This document shows, piece after piece, positions 34,440-46,649 of a DNA stretch of 64,000 bases. Where the stretch lies: contig JAQFVV010000072.1 in assembly GCA_028023455.1 (NCBI GenBank), forward strand, positions 2,562,501 through 2,626,500, read 5' to 3'. The position numbers and the translations under genes are program-made. The stretch's first letter is position 1, and the number at the start of each line of letters is the position of its first letter. Source of the stretch: Epiperipatus broadwayi. Taxonomy: Eukaryota; Onychophora; Udeonychophora; Euonychophora; Peripatidae. The notes below the pieces were generated by a model. That model saw nothing but the letters and a program-made list of their open reading frames with translations. It was not told the DNA's origin and did not search any database.

Positions 34440-36350
34440 TATTTTTCACCATATTTACCACAGAGGGAAATTTTTAATTCATTTGGGTTTTTTTTTGAAG
34501 GGTTATATGTTCAAATCTGACTATTCTAATTAAAAAGAATTCTGAGATTTTAATTGCATCCGATATTAATTATTTTTGGATAATATTAAATTTTATATAA
34601 TTATTAGATTGTTTATTATCAAAAAATTGATTTTGATATTACATCTTTTCGTGCGGTAAATTAAAGCATTTCTTCTTTCTGACTTTACTGCCATCTATTA
34701 TAACCTTGAGTTATCACTGATTACAAGATGGTAAATCAAATTTAATCTTCACCATCAGAATAATTTCTGGTATTTTCCTACATCAATGGAAAAGCAGAAG
34801 ACAATTCAGTTCTACATTTAACAACTCATTTTCTACCGTAAAGTTTTTTTTAGTTTAAAACTAAAAAAACCCCAGAGATTTTGTACCCAAGTCAACCTTC
34901 TAGTATAGTTGCATATATATATATCTGATAAATCATTAGTTATGCATTTTAGTAGCTTCAATTTTACTCTAACCGTAGGCATAATTTCATCCTGGCTAAA
35001 AATACTATTACCAACATGTCATTTGACCATTAAAGTTTTGTATTAGCTATAACATTTCTCACATCTGAATTTAGCACTATCCATTATCAGTATTTGTTAT
35101 ATTGTAGCACTCATCAGGCCTATTTCTAACTTTGTTTTAATCAATAAAGCTTTAGAATTCACAGCAGGCATCAATGCAATTTGGCTGCCATGTTTAATTC
35201 CATTTTTACTAACAACTTTTTAGATTAAAATTTGAAAAAACACTACACAAACAGTTTGGGTTGAACTCAAAACCATACGCTTGCAATAGATGGAGCTAGA
35301 GTCAGAGAGAAATGCTTTTAATAATATAATAAACTTTGAGAGTCAGGTGATTTTATAATACTTGTTAAATAATTGATTGAAAATAAAAAGTTAAACATTG
35401 CTAAAACTTGACAAATGCATTTTTATTATAAATAAATTTGTAAATACATATAAGAAATAGTAAAAAAAATTTTTTTACTCAGATAGACAATGCTCAGAAT
35501 AGTTTGAATGAAAAGAGATATATTGTCAAACACAGAGAAGTAAACTAGTAGTCATGAGGTGTTTGTGAATTGTTCATATTTGGCATAACCTCAATTTAAC
35601 TCATAAGAAAATATGAAAATTTATAATATACAATGTGATTTCATTATTATAATGCACATCTGATTAACTAAAGTATCAATGATTCAAGACTTTAGAATTA
35701 TAAAACTTTTAAAACATTAGTTTTATATAGCATAAGGGATAAATAAAGTGTTTATTATTGTAATAAAGTTAATTAGGGAAAATAAGCAATGTGGAATTGT
35801 TTATTTTGATATCTAGTTCTATTGCCTAAATCAATACTGAAATAATAGCTTGGCATAATGTAAAAGTCACCATTTTCCTTGACATCATTCTCTGTTGCCT
35901 AGTAACCACAGCCTGCTTTCAGATAGAAAATACAAGCACATAATTTAAATAACTGAGAATATATTAAATTTATGACATGTACCATTTTTCTTCACAAACT
36001 ATCTTTTTCAAAGACAAAACAAATGCAATATATGGAATTTAATAATTTAATGCTTAATAAGTAATTGCCAAAATTTGGTCTCTCAATTGTCTTAATATCA
36101 ACCCAAATGCATTTAATGTCATCCTCGGCCACTTGATGAGTCTGGTTCTGTTAAAATATCAGCATACTGCATTTTTCACAGTGTTTTTGGAAAAGATTGC
36201 TTTAAATTAAAAGTTATATATAGTTATTCAATGAGAACATGTTGAAAGAGGGCAAACATCGTGTATTTATAAATTTGGAATATATATATACCTATAATCT
36301 TTGAATAAATATTTGAAAACTAGGCATTCTTCACAAACCCGGGAGCTTAA
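34440..36350. other. AT-rich DNA, no gene seen
   Basis: No gene recognised. An RFX X-box match lies at 35,894-35,906 and a CAT-like TGCCATCTATTATAACC near 34,690. Confidence 0.4.
35894..35906. promoter_or_regulatory. RFX X-box-like motif
   Basis: GTTGCC T AGTAAC fits the X-box consensus GTNRCC(N0-3)RGYAAC fully. It lies in TTCTCTGTTGCCTAGTAACC, which resembles the arm of the fold-back at 47,930-48,225 (GTTACCTAGCAAC). It may therefore be repeat-borne. Confidence 0.35.
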
Positions 36351-36354
36351 TTGT

Positions 36355-36812
36355 AAGTATAGGGGATTTGAACTCAGACTTTTCAAGCACCGTTCAGCTA
36401 TCCACACTATCTCATACAACTGATACACATTACCACACACATGTAGAAAAGATAAATAATCATCAATATATATCATATTTCCATATAATATTAGCATCAG
36501 TATGGAATTTGGGTTTTCATTATCAGATTTTCAATAATATGGATGGCTGAAAAGTTGGAGGTTGGAGTATATTAAAACCTGTCCATTAAAGTATGAGAAT
36601 TTGCTATCTTAATATAAACTGAGCACTGATTATATATATATGTGTGGGAGAAATTAATCTGGACCAACTGATGAGTGCTGGTTTAGCATGAAATATGTAT
36701 ATTGGTGATTATTTATCTTTTCTACATGTGTGTGGTCATGTGTATCAGTTGTATGAGATAGTGTGGATAGTTGAAGGGTGCTTGAAAGTCTGAGTTCAAA
36801 TCCCCTATACTA
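36355..36812. mobile_element. Fold-back element FB2, shortened left arm
   Basis: Left end ATAGGGGATTTGAACTCAGA and right end CTGAGTTCAAATCCCCTAT are exact inverses. GATACACATTACCACACAC...AGATAAATAATCA on the left mirrors TGATTATTTATCTTTTCTAC on the right. The left arm stops after about 130 bases; the right arm continues through CCTGTCCATTAAAG. The intact core CTGATGA...GAAA is at 36,668-36,693. Confidence 0.88.
36668..36693 (+). ncRNA. Hammerhead-like core motif (FB2)
   Basis: CTGATGA + GTGCTGGTTTAGCAT + GAAA. The upstream ATATATGTGT (about 36,636-36,645) can pair with the AATATGTATAT after the core using G-U pairs, in the position of stem III. The base after the upstream strand is G, which breaks the expected H17. 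Confidence 0.3.
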
Positions 36813-36814
36813 TA

Positions 36815-37515
36815 ATCTTTGAATAAATTTAATGTTGTATAACAAAATAATATAAATTTAATACTTACATGTTTAATAAATAAACTGAATTTTTCAATTA
36901 CATTAAAATGTAAATTTATAAAGATAGTTTAGATATTTGATTTCTTTATTTTAGGAGAATCTCTTATAATCAAAGAGCCTGAAATCAGTCATAGAATGGA
37001 TTACTACCTAATTCTAAACTCTAATGTGCTGTAGAAATAAGCAATAAAAATTGGAATATCAGCGAGATGATTATTCTATTTATATTCATATAGGCATGTA
37101 TTTTATATATTTGTATAATGAAATATATCACTATTCTGTTGATCATCATACCTTGTTGTTTAGTAAATGAAAACATAATATTAATATTTACTTTAGAAAA
37201 GAATAATAGCATATCAATCAGTGTTTGGTGATGTTTCTATTCATTTTTAGATGGATGTGTAGTTGCTAGATTTTAACCCGATTTAAATTCCTAAAAATGA
37301 TAATGAAACCAAATAAGGACCGTTACTAAATCTGTTGTTATTATTTAAGTGTGCTGAATGAAATCTGTTTGAAAAAAAGCTTCTCCATGAAGCGGGAAAA
37401 TTTGAACGTTATTACTTACGTGCTGCAAGAAGACTGAAAAAACCTGCTACAAGTCAGCCTTGAAAAAAATTGGGTAAGAATTTTTCTTGAAGATTTCTTT
37501 AAATCTCTTTTTAAA
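36815..37515. other. AT-rich DNA, no gene seen
   Basis: No recognised feature. Confidence 0.4.
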
Positions 37516-37519
37516 ATAT

Positions 37520-38425
37520 TTAAATGCTTTTCCATAATTTCAAAGCAGAATATAATTAATTTGATAAATATGAGTTTCCGTGTACACATATTATTGCTTT
37601 TTAATATATATTAATTACTACTTTAGAATCTTTTTGAAAAGTACTTATTTTTGATGCTTTTTCATAATTTGAAAGCAGAAAAAAATTAATTTGATAAACT
37701 TTTGGGAGACAATTAGAACCTCTCTGGTGTAATGCTCTTATTGCTTTTTAGCATACATAAATCCTTGCTTTGAAATATGATGGCAAAAGGCATATTTGAA
37801 ATAGTTGAAAGTCTTTTATTTCTTTAATTAAACAGTGATGGAATTTAGTATATTTTTTGAAAACAATGTCATCCACCATTATCAGTTAATGAGGCTTCAT
37901 TACTTTTTTAGACATTTACATTATAGTTTTACTGTTCCAGTTGTAATTCAAATTTCATAATCTTTTCTTGTTTTTTTTTTTTTAATTTGTATTTTAGAAG
38001 GATTTGTGCAATTTATCCATTGTAGTTTGTCCATTTTAGCTACTTTTGGTTTAGGATTTCTTCGTTGGAAGGGTGGTAGGTAATTTTTACATTAGACTTA
38101 TTTGATAGCAGAATATAATTAATTTCATAATAGAATCTGTTGTGTAATGTTCTTTTTAGTTTATGTAATCGATGCTTTGGAATCACAGATGGATATTTTG
38201 AAAGCTAAATATTGATTAAATTCTGCTTTGGTAATTTGCACGCCTTTTTAATGAAGACCCATCCGCCATTATTCATTTTTTAGATATAGTTTTACTGTTC
38301 CTGTTTTAATTCAAATTTCATAACCTTTTTTTGTTTTTCTTTTTTTTAAAGTTGTATTTCAGAAGGAATTGTAATTTGTACATTTTAGTTACTTTTGGTT
38401 AGAAATTCTTCATTGGGGGGGGTGT
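37520..38425. repeat. Degenerate tandem duplication, about 0.39-0.44-kb unit
   Basis: Landmarks recur in order. AAAGCAGAATATAATTAAT is at 37,542, diverged at 37,672 and as GCAGAATATAATTAATTTC at 38,108. CATCCACCATTAT at 37,870 recurs as CATCCGCCATTAT at 38,259. TAGTTTTACTGTTCC at 37,926 recurs at 38,289, and CATTTTAG.TACTTTTGGTT at 38,031 recurs at 38,380. Not a known satellite; no protein is encoded. Confidence 0.75.
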
Positions 38426-38436
38426 CATTTTTTATT

Positions 38437-38512
38437 CCATCGATGATTTCAGTGTTTTTTATTTTTATTTTTTGTTCCTTCGATGATTTCAGCACTTTTT
38501 AAATTTTTTTTA
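38437..38512. repeat. Short tandem repeat, two units
   Basis: TTCCATCGATGATTTCAGTG then TTCCTTCGATGATTTCAGCA, about 40 bases apart, separated by T-rich spacer. Confidence 0.7.
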
Positions 38513-39003
38513 TCACTTGCAGGCTTCTTACTGGTTGTTGATGGTACTGCAGCATCACTCAGTGGCCGCATGTGGTGTAAGTTACAACTAACAAAAAAAA
38601 TTTCAACAAACTGTTTTGTGTAAATGTTTGAAAAATATCGATTTTTTTTCTGCATATTTTAGAATACAATTTCCAATACATAAAATCTTTACATAAGTAA
38701 AGTTTCATTTTTATATATTTAACATCATTGTAAAATGGAAATAAATATAATCCACTGTGATGTTTGTTTTGTTGCTGTAATTGAAAAAACCTTACACATT
38801 AATAAATACAATGTTATTTAATAGAAAAAAAGTTTATTTCAACATTTCATTGCCCTCATCAGTGATATTTTTTTTTAAAGAAAAAAATCCAGCTGATTCT
38901 ATCTATGTATAATGGTTCAATAATCTGCTAAAAACTTTTTTGTATTAAATAATAGAATATGTGTTATAAAAATATTTGAACTAAAGACGGTCATACATGA
39001 CTA

Positions 39004-39108
39004 AATGTTGCTAGCTGAGAGGTCAGCACAGCAGCCTTGCAAGCAAGCAGTTGCTTGCAGACAATTGTTGCGAGTTCACTTCCCGGCTGATGCTATGACA
39101 TATGGGAA
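39004..39108 (+). mobile_element. tRNA-derived SINE, GCATTGG family, diverged
   Basis: GCTGAGAGGTCAGCACAGC corresponds to the A-box region. The anticodon-arm region is expanded (GCAAGCAAGCAGTTGCTTGC). B box GAGTTCACTTCCC, end GCTGATGCTATGACATATG and an A run. Confidence 0.7.
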
Positions 39109-39109
39109 A

Positions 39110-39600
39110 AAAAATGTTAAACTACAATCTCAGAATCTTTTCCGCAATTAGGTAATACTTTTCTTTTTTCCTAAGAAGTTTACCTCACTAGCTGTGAAGG
39201 AAAAATTCATGATACATATAGATTTTGATACCATGCAAATACAAGAAAAGTGTCTAAATAATTGACTTCATTAATTGAAAAGCTTTGCAGAGGCATTTGA
39301 TGAGTTTATTGTCTTTGAAAATTTAACCATATTATACAGCTTTTATACAATTATATAATTAGAAACATTATTAGTGATAATATAAGGATTGAGGCATTTG
39401 AAATAAACCCAATTATTAAACAGAATGAATCTTCACTGGACTTAAAAACAAATTGATAAGTTCTACCCTGTTTTTTACTTTTTCAACATATTTAATTATA
39501 AAGCAACATTGAAAGTCAACACAATCTATAATTTTTGTAGCATTTATTAACAGCATATAGTTATTTTACTAAGAATATGATATAGCTGCATTGATATACA
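39110..39600. other. AT-rich DNA, no gene seen
   Basis: No recognised feature. Confidence 0.4.
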
Positions 39601-39617
39601 TAGCTTATAATATTTAT

Positions 39618-39765
39618 CTATAAACAAGGCAAAACTCTCCATACAGTAGTGCCACCCTGTGCCAATCAGAGTAATCAATGGATGCCAGAAGGCTTGTGCA
39701 TAAAATTGTCTTGCTTATAAACAATTATATGCTAGTATAAGAGATAGTGATCATGTAATATTTAT
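39618..39765. mobile_element. Fold-back element FB1, single-arm copy
   Basis: AAACTCTCCATACAGTAGTG, CAATCAGAGTAATCAATGG, GCCAGAAGGCTTGTGCATAA as in the 8,300 arm. Then AATTATATGCTAGTATAAGA with GATAGTGATCATG matches the outer flank of the 8,258 and 19,575 copies in inverse. The inner part is deleted. Confidence 0.75.
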
Positions 39766-39902
39766 CTATATTAATATTAGTCAGTCAATATACAGTAGAA
39801 TGGAGATGACCAAGCACCATTTAGCTGTGAAATAATTAAACAAATCCATCACAGTATAGTAAACTAAAGAATAGAATAGTTTTGAGAGGTAATACTCTCC
39901 TC

Positions 39903-40032
39903 TCTTCTTTAGGTGTTGCTGGCCTAACTAGTGACAGTACTAACATTTGAATCGAATCTGGACCCCTAGATTTTTGAATAGTGAATTTTAAAGTAACATT
40001 CTAACCAATTGAGCCATCCTGCCAAAGGCAAC
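39903..40032 (-). mobile_element. tRNA-derived SINE (minus strand)
   Basis: Minus strand reads GCAGGATGGCTCAATTGGTT (A box GGCTCAATTGG) and then GGTCCAGATTCGATTCAAAT (B box GATTCGATTC), with an AACACCTAAAGAAG end. Same family as 9,772-9,900. tRNA-derived head, not a functional tRNA. Confidence 0.65.
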
Positions 40033-40465
40033 AGCCAGTAGAAATTTTATATACTTATCTATGAGATTCTTTCTGATTTCTCTACTTTTTCCTAAGAGCA
40101 AATTTGATTAGGGATTTCCATACATTATGTATAGTCATACTAGGATGGCTTATGGGTTTTCCCACCATTGTCACGCGAGCAGCTTCTTTGAATTTTCTTC
40201 TCTGCAATTTTTTTTCTATATTAATATTTTTGTATTTTTCCAATTGAACATACGTTCATTGATACATATATGGTCTTATACCTTAGACATGTTTTCTTTC
40301 TTCTAATCACCAGTTTGTGTTCTTGCAATTATTTTTTAATGGGACAACTGCTCTTATCAATATACATTCTTCCACATTCACATAGTATTTCACAGATGCA
40401 GTTTTTACTTTTCAGCATTTCAGCTTTGTAGATGTTGGAATTCCACTTCATAATTTTTTTTTACT
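40033..40465. other. No gene seen
   Basis: Sequence of slightly higher complexity (TTTTCCCACCATTGTCACGC near 40,157) but no open frame or recognised element. Confidence 0.4.
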
Positions 40466-40466
40466 C

Positions 40467-40555
40467 AAATGGTCGAGTGGTCAGTGCAGCTGCCTTGCAG
40501 GCGGTTGTCCCGGGTTTGTGGGTCGCTTCCCGGCTGATGCTTTGACACATAAAAA
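40467..40555 (+). mobile_element. tRNA-derived SINE, GCATTGG family, 5'-shortened
   Basis: AATGGTCGAGTGGTCAGTGC (A box TGGTCGAGTGG), CTGCCTTGCAGGCGG anticodon-arm-like hairpin, GGGTCGCTTCCC B box, GCTGATGCTTTGACACAT end and an A-rich tail. Confidence 0.8.
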
Positions 40556-42570
40556 TAAAATTAAGACAAAATGTAATCTATAGTTAATTGCTGTAATTTT
40601 TAATAATATAAGTAAATAAAGCCAATATTGATTACATTTATGATGATAGGTATTTTTGCCTGGGAGGAGGAAGATAATTTATATTGATATAAGAGCATTA
40701 AATAAAAGCTATATTTTAGGTAATGAACATATTTATTTATTTTTAAAGCACTTTAATTTTTTATATACTGAAAGCTTATTTTTAATTATATTAATAAAAT
40801 TTATAAATTTTTGATGGAAGTTGATTATGTTCAGAATGAAAACCTTTGTTGTTTTCAGTATGCTAGAAATCCTATCGCGCGATGAAGATACCACATAAAT
40901 ATTAAAAATTAAGTAAGTCATATTTTTTTATTTATTATAATTTTATTTTATTATTGTATATCATCCAAGTTGTTTTTAATTATCAAATGATTAAATTTTA
41001 TATAGTATTTTCTTTTTCTCAAGATTAAATCTTCATTTTATTATATAAGAATAACATTACATTCATGACGTCAGTATCTTATGTCATTAAAATTCTTACA
41101 AAATAAGCATCATTTCAAAAAATAATGGACATTAAAAAAATATAGAACAATTTTTTTAAGACGCTTGTAGTAAATAAGTAAATTGTTAATCGAAACAATA
41201 GTCATAAATCAGTAACAATGATTATAATGAATCACTGTATAAAGACCCTTCAAATTTAGGGGATAAGTGTATGTGGGTGTGTGCACGCGTGCATGTGTTT
41301 TGTAACAGTATTACAAAGGTGTTTGTTTGAAGAGTTTAAAGAATACTTATCCACCATTGCTTAGTCATCTCTAGACCATACAGTTGAAATTATATTATAG
41401 TATTAAAGTATATAATAAACAGGAAACTAAGTCAAATCATCTTTTATTTACTTTCAGAAATAAAAATTAGAAACACAATATAATCTTTTAAATTGACAGC
41501 TTCCTCTTTGAGAAACTAAGTACCAAATCCAATTTTGACCAATTATTTAACCTGTTCGCTAAGTTAAAATCTTTAATAATCATATTACAATATATAAATC
41601 ACATATAAATAGAGAATTTCCTTGGAGAGTATAGAATTAAATTTACACTTTACTATGGTAATAAGAATTAAATTTTATATATTAAATATAGGTGTTATAA
41701 ATAAACAAAAATATATTTTTAAAATGTTGTGTTTTCATGCATATTATTTCAACCTTTGGATCATCTTAAAAAAGTAATATACAGAATCTAATCTATGAGG
41801 ATTATTTTAAGAAGCACATTTTGATATATAATATAAATTTATTAAGTTACACACTAATAAGATTATGAGTTAAAGATGAAAAAAATGGCAAGTAAATAAA
41901 ACAAGGGCAGTATTGTACCACAAAATAGTATCAAATTAATCTTATGTATGATTTTGTGTCAATATTAATTGAGAGCTCATGCACATTATAAAGGAATTAT
42001 ATGGCAAAGAGATATCCTGTTGCCTTCTCTGTCCTGCAGAAACCCTCTTTGTAGGCTTGAGGTGCTAATTGTTTCTCATTAAAGATTATCTGCTTACTGA
42101 ATTCCTTTTCATTGTTATGATCTTCCCCTAAATCAGAAGAAAACTATTAGTGACCCAGTGGTGTGGTGACTTATTAAATGTTGAACAATTCTTGCCTTTA
42201 AATATTTGAAATTTAAGAGAATTGTATTATTTTACAGAAATAGATATACCGCTATCTCTTACACCACTTCCTGATAACGAATATTGTTCCCTTGTCAGTG
42301 ACCGCTTATTAACTTTATTCTTCAGCTTACTCAAAGATAATCTTCCTGTCTGAAAGCTATTCTTTTATCCACAACCTGAAGAAACTTTGGAACATGAGTC
42401 TTCATTCTAAAACGTCCATAGATTATATGGAGCATGTCTTTCTTTTAAGCATATATACACTTTTTAAAACGGTTCTTGCAGGCATGAATGTTATCATTAT
42501 ATCCAGCGATGTTAATATTATAAAAAACACACACACATATGGCTTTATGAGAAGTTTGAGTAGCAGAATT
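40556..42570. other. AT-rich DNA, no gene seen
   Basis: A GTGTATGTGGGTGTGTGCAC tract near 41,268-41,300 is simple repeat. The open frame 42,394-42,588 has no recognisable motif. Confidence 0.4.
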
Positions 42571-42576
42571 AATCAT

Positions 42577-42730
42577 AGAATCTCCTAATCCCAAGTCAGA
42601 TGCTCTACAAACTGTACCAAATAGTATGATATAGTTGGTAGATCATCCGACTTGGGATCAGGAGATCCAAGGATCAGTTCTGGTGCCTGAACTTCTTATG
42701 AACTCTCAAGCAATAAAACCATTAGCATTT
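42577..42730 (+). mobile_element. tRNA-like SINE head with an inverted partial copy beside it
   Basis: Plus-strand 42,626-42,690 folds like a tRNA: D-arm-like TATAGTTGGTAGATCAT, an anticodon loop CTTGGGA (TGG at 42,653-42,655 would be a proline-type anticodon), and a T-arm-like GGATCAGTTCTGG. The shared SINE tail AACTCTCAAGCAATAAAACC follows. The stretch 42,577-42,608 is the inverse of the D/anticodon part (AATCTCCTAATCCCAAGTC against GACTTGGGATCAGGAGATC). The D and T arms are imperfect and there is no acceptor pairing, so it is not a working tRNA. Confidence 0.55.
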
Positions 42731-42739
42731 TTTGTATTA

Positions 42740-44040
42740 TTATTATGAGAGAAGAACTTTTGTAATCTGGTTCTCTGAAGTATGGATTCCTTTTTGTATT
42801 CAAACTAGTATAAATATTTAGTGAATAAGCACCTTTACTTTCCATAAAGTTTAATTCTGTTTCCTTTATGCTGGCAGTTTTGGCTTTGGTCAGGCAATTT
42901 TTCAAGGCTTATCAAAGTTTAATGAGATGTCTGAAGATGGCTCCCAAGTTGCATTTGATCAGAGATAAAATAATTTGAAAAGTTCTAATTGGCTGCTCGT
43001 AGTAGTGAAGTCAATGGCAACAATCAGTGATTCCATGTTAGTTATTAAAAAGACAATAGTAATACATACAGTCCTCCATATATTTATGTCACAATCTAGG
43101 AATCTTTGGTAGATCACTTCTGAACTATAAGTGAAGTCCTTGCTGTTCTAACCTTTTTGCACTTTTCCAGAGTGTTCATGTATTTATTGTTTTATAAACA
43201 TCCCATGTCATGTATTTATTTGTCTTTCATGTACATTATCATCATTATATCTTTCCTAACTCTTGTTTAATAAACAAGATAACCCCCTTACTATCTTAAC
43301 TCTTAATTTATATACTGTTTATGCAAGAGTAATTTACCTGTATAATTTTAAAAAAATATTATTCGTTTTTAACAAATGACTGACTACATACATAATATGC
43401 TTGCAAACATATAATTGTAATTGAGATTTTAATTTTGCTCTATATATTATCATCACATTAGTTGTGTTGACCATAGATACCCATTTGACAATCTGCAGTA
43501 AAAATAAATTGTTAAATAGTTACAGAGTTCATATGCAGATTGAGTACTAAAGGGGATAAAATTGGTCTGTGGTGGATGAACCTTGATTTCCAGACTACTA
43601 ATGCATCAAATCATGCAGGGCTTCAAGAACAGTTCTGATATGATATGAATAAATTTCATTATACACACATATTTATTTAAAGAATAATAAAAAGCATGCA
43701 ATTATGCAATACACATTAGATTTCAAAGATTAATCCAAACTTATTACAAAATGTTTCACTATTTTCTAAACCAGACGAAGAATAATGTTATAAAATGGTG
43801 ACTTACACATAAACTTAGTAATGATGATTCAATCTGTTTGAGTTTTTAAAATTGATTTACTATCCAAATGTAATATTTGAAAATGATATTAGTCTTAGCA
43901 AAAGCAAATCATCCATCATTCTCAAGTTTAAAAAAAGGAAAGAGAATTTGGAAAAATTAATAAGAAAAATATTGAAAACAAATCTTCAGAAATCAAAAAT
44001 ACAAAATGTAATAGTCAAGTGTAATTACTCTGTGTAATAT
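42740..44040. other. AT-rich DNA, no gene seen
   Basis: A lysine-rich 61-residue frame at 43,852-44,037 has no family resemblance. Confidence 0.4.
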
Positions 44041-44249
44041 ATAGGCAAAATGTAAGAGTAACATGAAGCATCAGCTGAGGTGAACATACCAGGAAATTTA
44101 TGGATCTTGGATATAAACCTTCCAGAAATAATATGATAGCATGTGAATATGAGTTGATCATGGCATACTTAAGCTTTACAGTAAAGGCAGCTTAAGGAAA
44201 CTTGATGAGTGATCAAAGTTTGTTACTTGAGAGGTCATATGATGTTTGA

Positions 44250-44335
44250 GAACTGCACATGACAGAGATGTGTTTTAATCCATGGATATGTAGCTCTAAA
44301 TCTATTATTCTATCATGAGGCTAAATAGCACAGAA
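44250..44335 (-). mobile_element. tRNA-relic-like sequence (minus strand)
   Basis: The minus strand shows TTTAGCCTCATGATAGAATA, then CATATCCATGGATTAAAACA, in the order of decayed A and B boxes. Weak; probably a SINE head. Confidence 0.3.
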
Positions 44336-44339
44336 AAAG

Positions 44340-44905
44340 AAACTTATATAGAGGCAAAATTCTCCATGCAGTAGTGTCACTCAGTGCAAGCCGGAGTAAT
44401 CAATGGATGCAGGAAGTTTTGTGCATAAAATTCCTATCTAGTTCTTATTCAGCCAATATTCCCAGACTAGTTTTTAGCTTGTGGATTTCATCAGTGAGGA
44501 GCCTTGGATCTGAAAGCACTGCACCTAGATCTTAGGATCTAATGCAACTCTCCAGCAGCTACCGTTTACTTTATTAGCTAACTATAAAGCTTTAAATCCA
44601 AAATGAAAATACAATAATGTTTTCAATTCAAGCTCATTAGCCTGTACAGTTATATAGATCTGAACTCAGTTCAGCATCGATACTTTTTGGTGTCTAGTTC
44701 CTATTGGGTAGGATTGGTATTAAACCACATCACATGATCACCATTCATTATGCTTACACAAGTTGTTTAAACAGAAGCAAAACTCAGTGCAAGCAAGCCA
44801 GAGTAATTAATGGTTGCAATGAGTGGCGCTAATGTATGAAGAGTTTTGCCTATGTGTAAACAGCTTGTGTAAGTATAAAGAATGGTAGTTGTGTGATGTA
44901 TAGTG
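44340..44905. mobile_element. Fold-back element FB1, complex copy
   Basis: Left arm TTCTCCATGCAGTAGTGTCA, GTGCATAAAATTCCTATCT, then the inner segment TAGATCTTAGGATCTAATG and AACTATAAAGCTTTAAATCC shared with 32,045-32,115. A second outer flank starts at 44,728 (TCACATGATCACCATTC, CACAAGTTGTTTAAACAGA), and the right end GAGTGGCGCTAATGTATGAA with GCCTATGTGTAAACAGCTTG follows. It appears to be one copy interrupted or two nested copies. Confidence 0.75.
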
Positions 44906-46560
44906 GTTAGAGATGCCATACTCATGAGTCTCATATAATCCTATATAACTAGGAAAACAGTTTTTGAGAAATTGTCTATTATTAGTCAAACAAATCGCCA
45001 ATATTAGTCATCAATATATCTAACTATTCTTCTCTGGAGAATAAAACCCACCAAAATCAGATTTGATCAGGTGAGAGTCAACATACAGACCATAAAAAAT
45101 CCTGATTGTTTAATCCATTGCGGTTTAATTCATGGTGCTACACACATATAATACTGAGTTCACAGTTTACGTTTCACTTTTATCAACTTTCGAAGTTTAA
45201 TGTAAATGGGAGTTTAACTTTTTAAATGAAGTCCACATTTATATATTATGGAGTTAAAATATGATTCTTTTTTTAAATATATGTTTTGATTTTTTAAGTT
45301 TTTTAAAAATCATTTTCAAACATATCAGTCAAAGTCATCATTTTTACACATGTTTGTTTTTATTGAAGTAAAAATGAAAAGAAATAAATGCAAACCTATT
45401 TTCACGCTTGATAAAATAGCAGATGTGTAAGTTTACATTTAATATGCATGAATTTATGGAAACCTTGAGGAATAAATTGATTTTAAATCTTTATTATAGG
45501 GGGAAAGTGTGTTTATTTAAAATAAATATAATTTAATAATAATTAAATTTATAATAATGAAATTAAGTGAAATTATATGCAATTAAATAGTGAGTTTGAG
45601 AAATATCTGTAACTAAACAAACCTTTCAGAATTGCCGATTTTCTGTAAAGTATATTATAAACTCATAACTGTCGGCTTGGGAAATATGCCCCCAACAATT
45701 TCTTTTTATTATACCTATATTTCAAATAGCAAATCTATAGTCATCATCTGTGTGTATATATATATAATTACAATTTGATTTGCAGGTATCCAACTTTCTT
45801 TAATCACATTTTTGATCATTTACTTCAGATAAATACATTAATAATTATTACTACACACTTACTAAACTGGACTCGGATATAAACTTTAAAACAAAGTTAA
45901 ACATTAATATATAAGATTGTATCTGACCTATCCAAAGGCCGTTTTTTTTTAAATAGTTTTTTTTTTTAATTGGTTACTTTAACATTTGTTTTTAAAGATT
46001 TAATGTAAATTAAACAAAAGATTTTAATATATAAATAAATGGGAGAAATTCACAATTGAAAAATTGTAAAAAAGAGAACAACTCGAGTTAAACTTTAATT
46101 TATCTGCTTTTTAATTAAACATAAATAAATGAAATACTTCAATATTCTTTTAATTAGTTAGTACTGATGAATACTGAACAAATGATGAAGTCATGCATGG
46201 AAAATTGTAACTTGGAGCATCTGAAGAGTGTTATTTCAATGTGAAATGCATGGGGTTAATTATCTTTTCCAGATGACTTTGATAATATGTTTCAAGATTA
46301 TGTAAACTGGAAATTTTAAATAAATATATATCCACATATAAGGTAAAACAGTTTTTAAATATTCCAGTATAATTTAATGATTTATTTGATAACCTCTTTT
46401 ATGAGAAATATAAGTTCCAGGATTTTAAGCAATACATGTTTGCCCTTCTAATAAAAAATATTAGGTAGCCACTCTACCTATTAATATTAGAAGGTAAACT
46501 ACATTGGCTATGGAACATATTTAAAAATATATATTCTATATCTAGTTAAAGCCTAAAAAA
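44906..46560. other. AT-rich DNA, no gene seen
   Basis: No recognised element; long A/T runs. Confidence 0.4.
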
Positions 46561-46574
46561 TTATATCAAGCTTT

Positions 46575-46640
46575 AATTCAAACCCAGATCATAGATTCAA
46601 CAGGCAAATATGCTAACTACATTATATCTTATAACTACTT
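46575..46640 (-). mobile_element. tRNA-relic-like sequence (minus strand)
   Basis: Minus strand TGTAGTTAGCATATTTGCCT followed by GATCTGGGTTTGAATTAAAG shows A- and B-box-like order. Its position immediately upstream of the LINE remnant may be chance. Confidence 0.35.
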
Positions 46641-46649
46641 AAACTGGAG

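Noticed and set aside
42626-42690. Functional tRNA-Pro gene
   Set aside because: No pairing acceptor stem, imperfect D and T arms, and a SINE tail follows.
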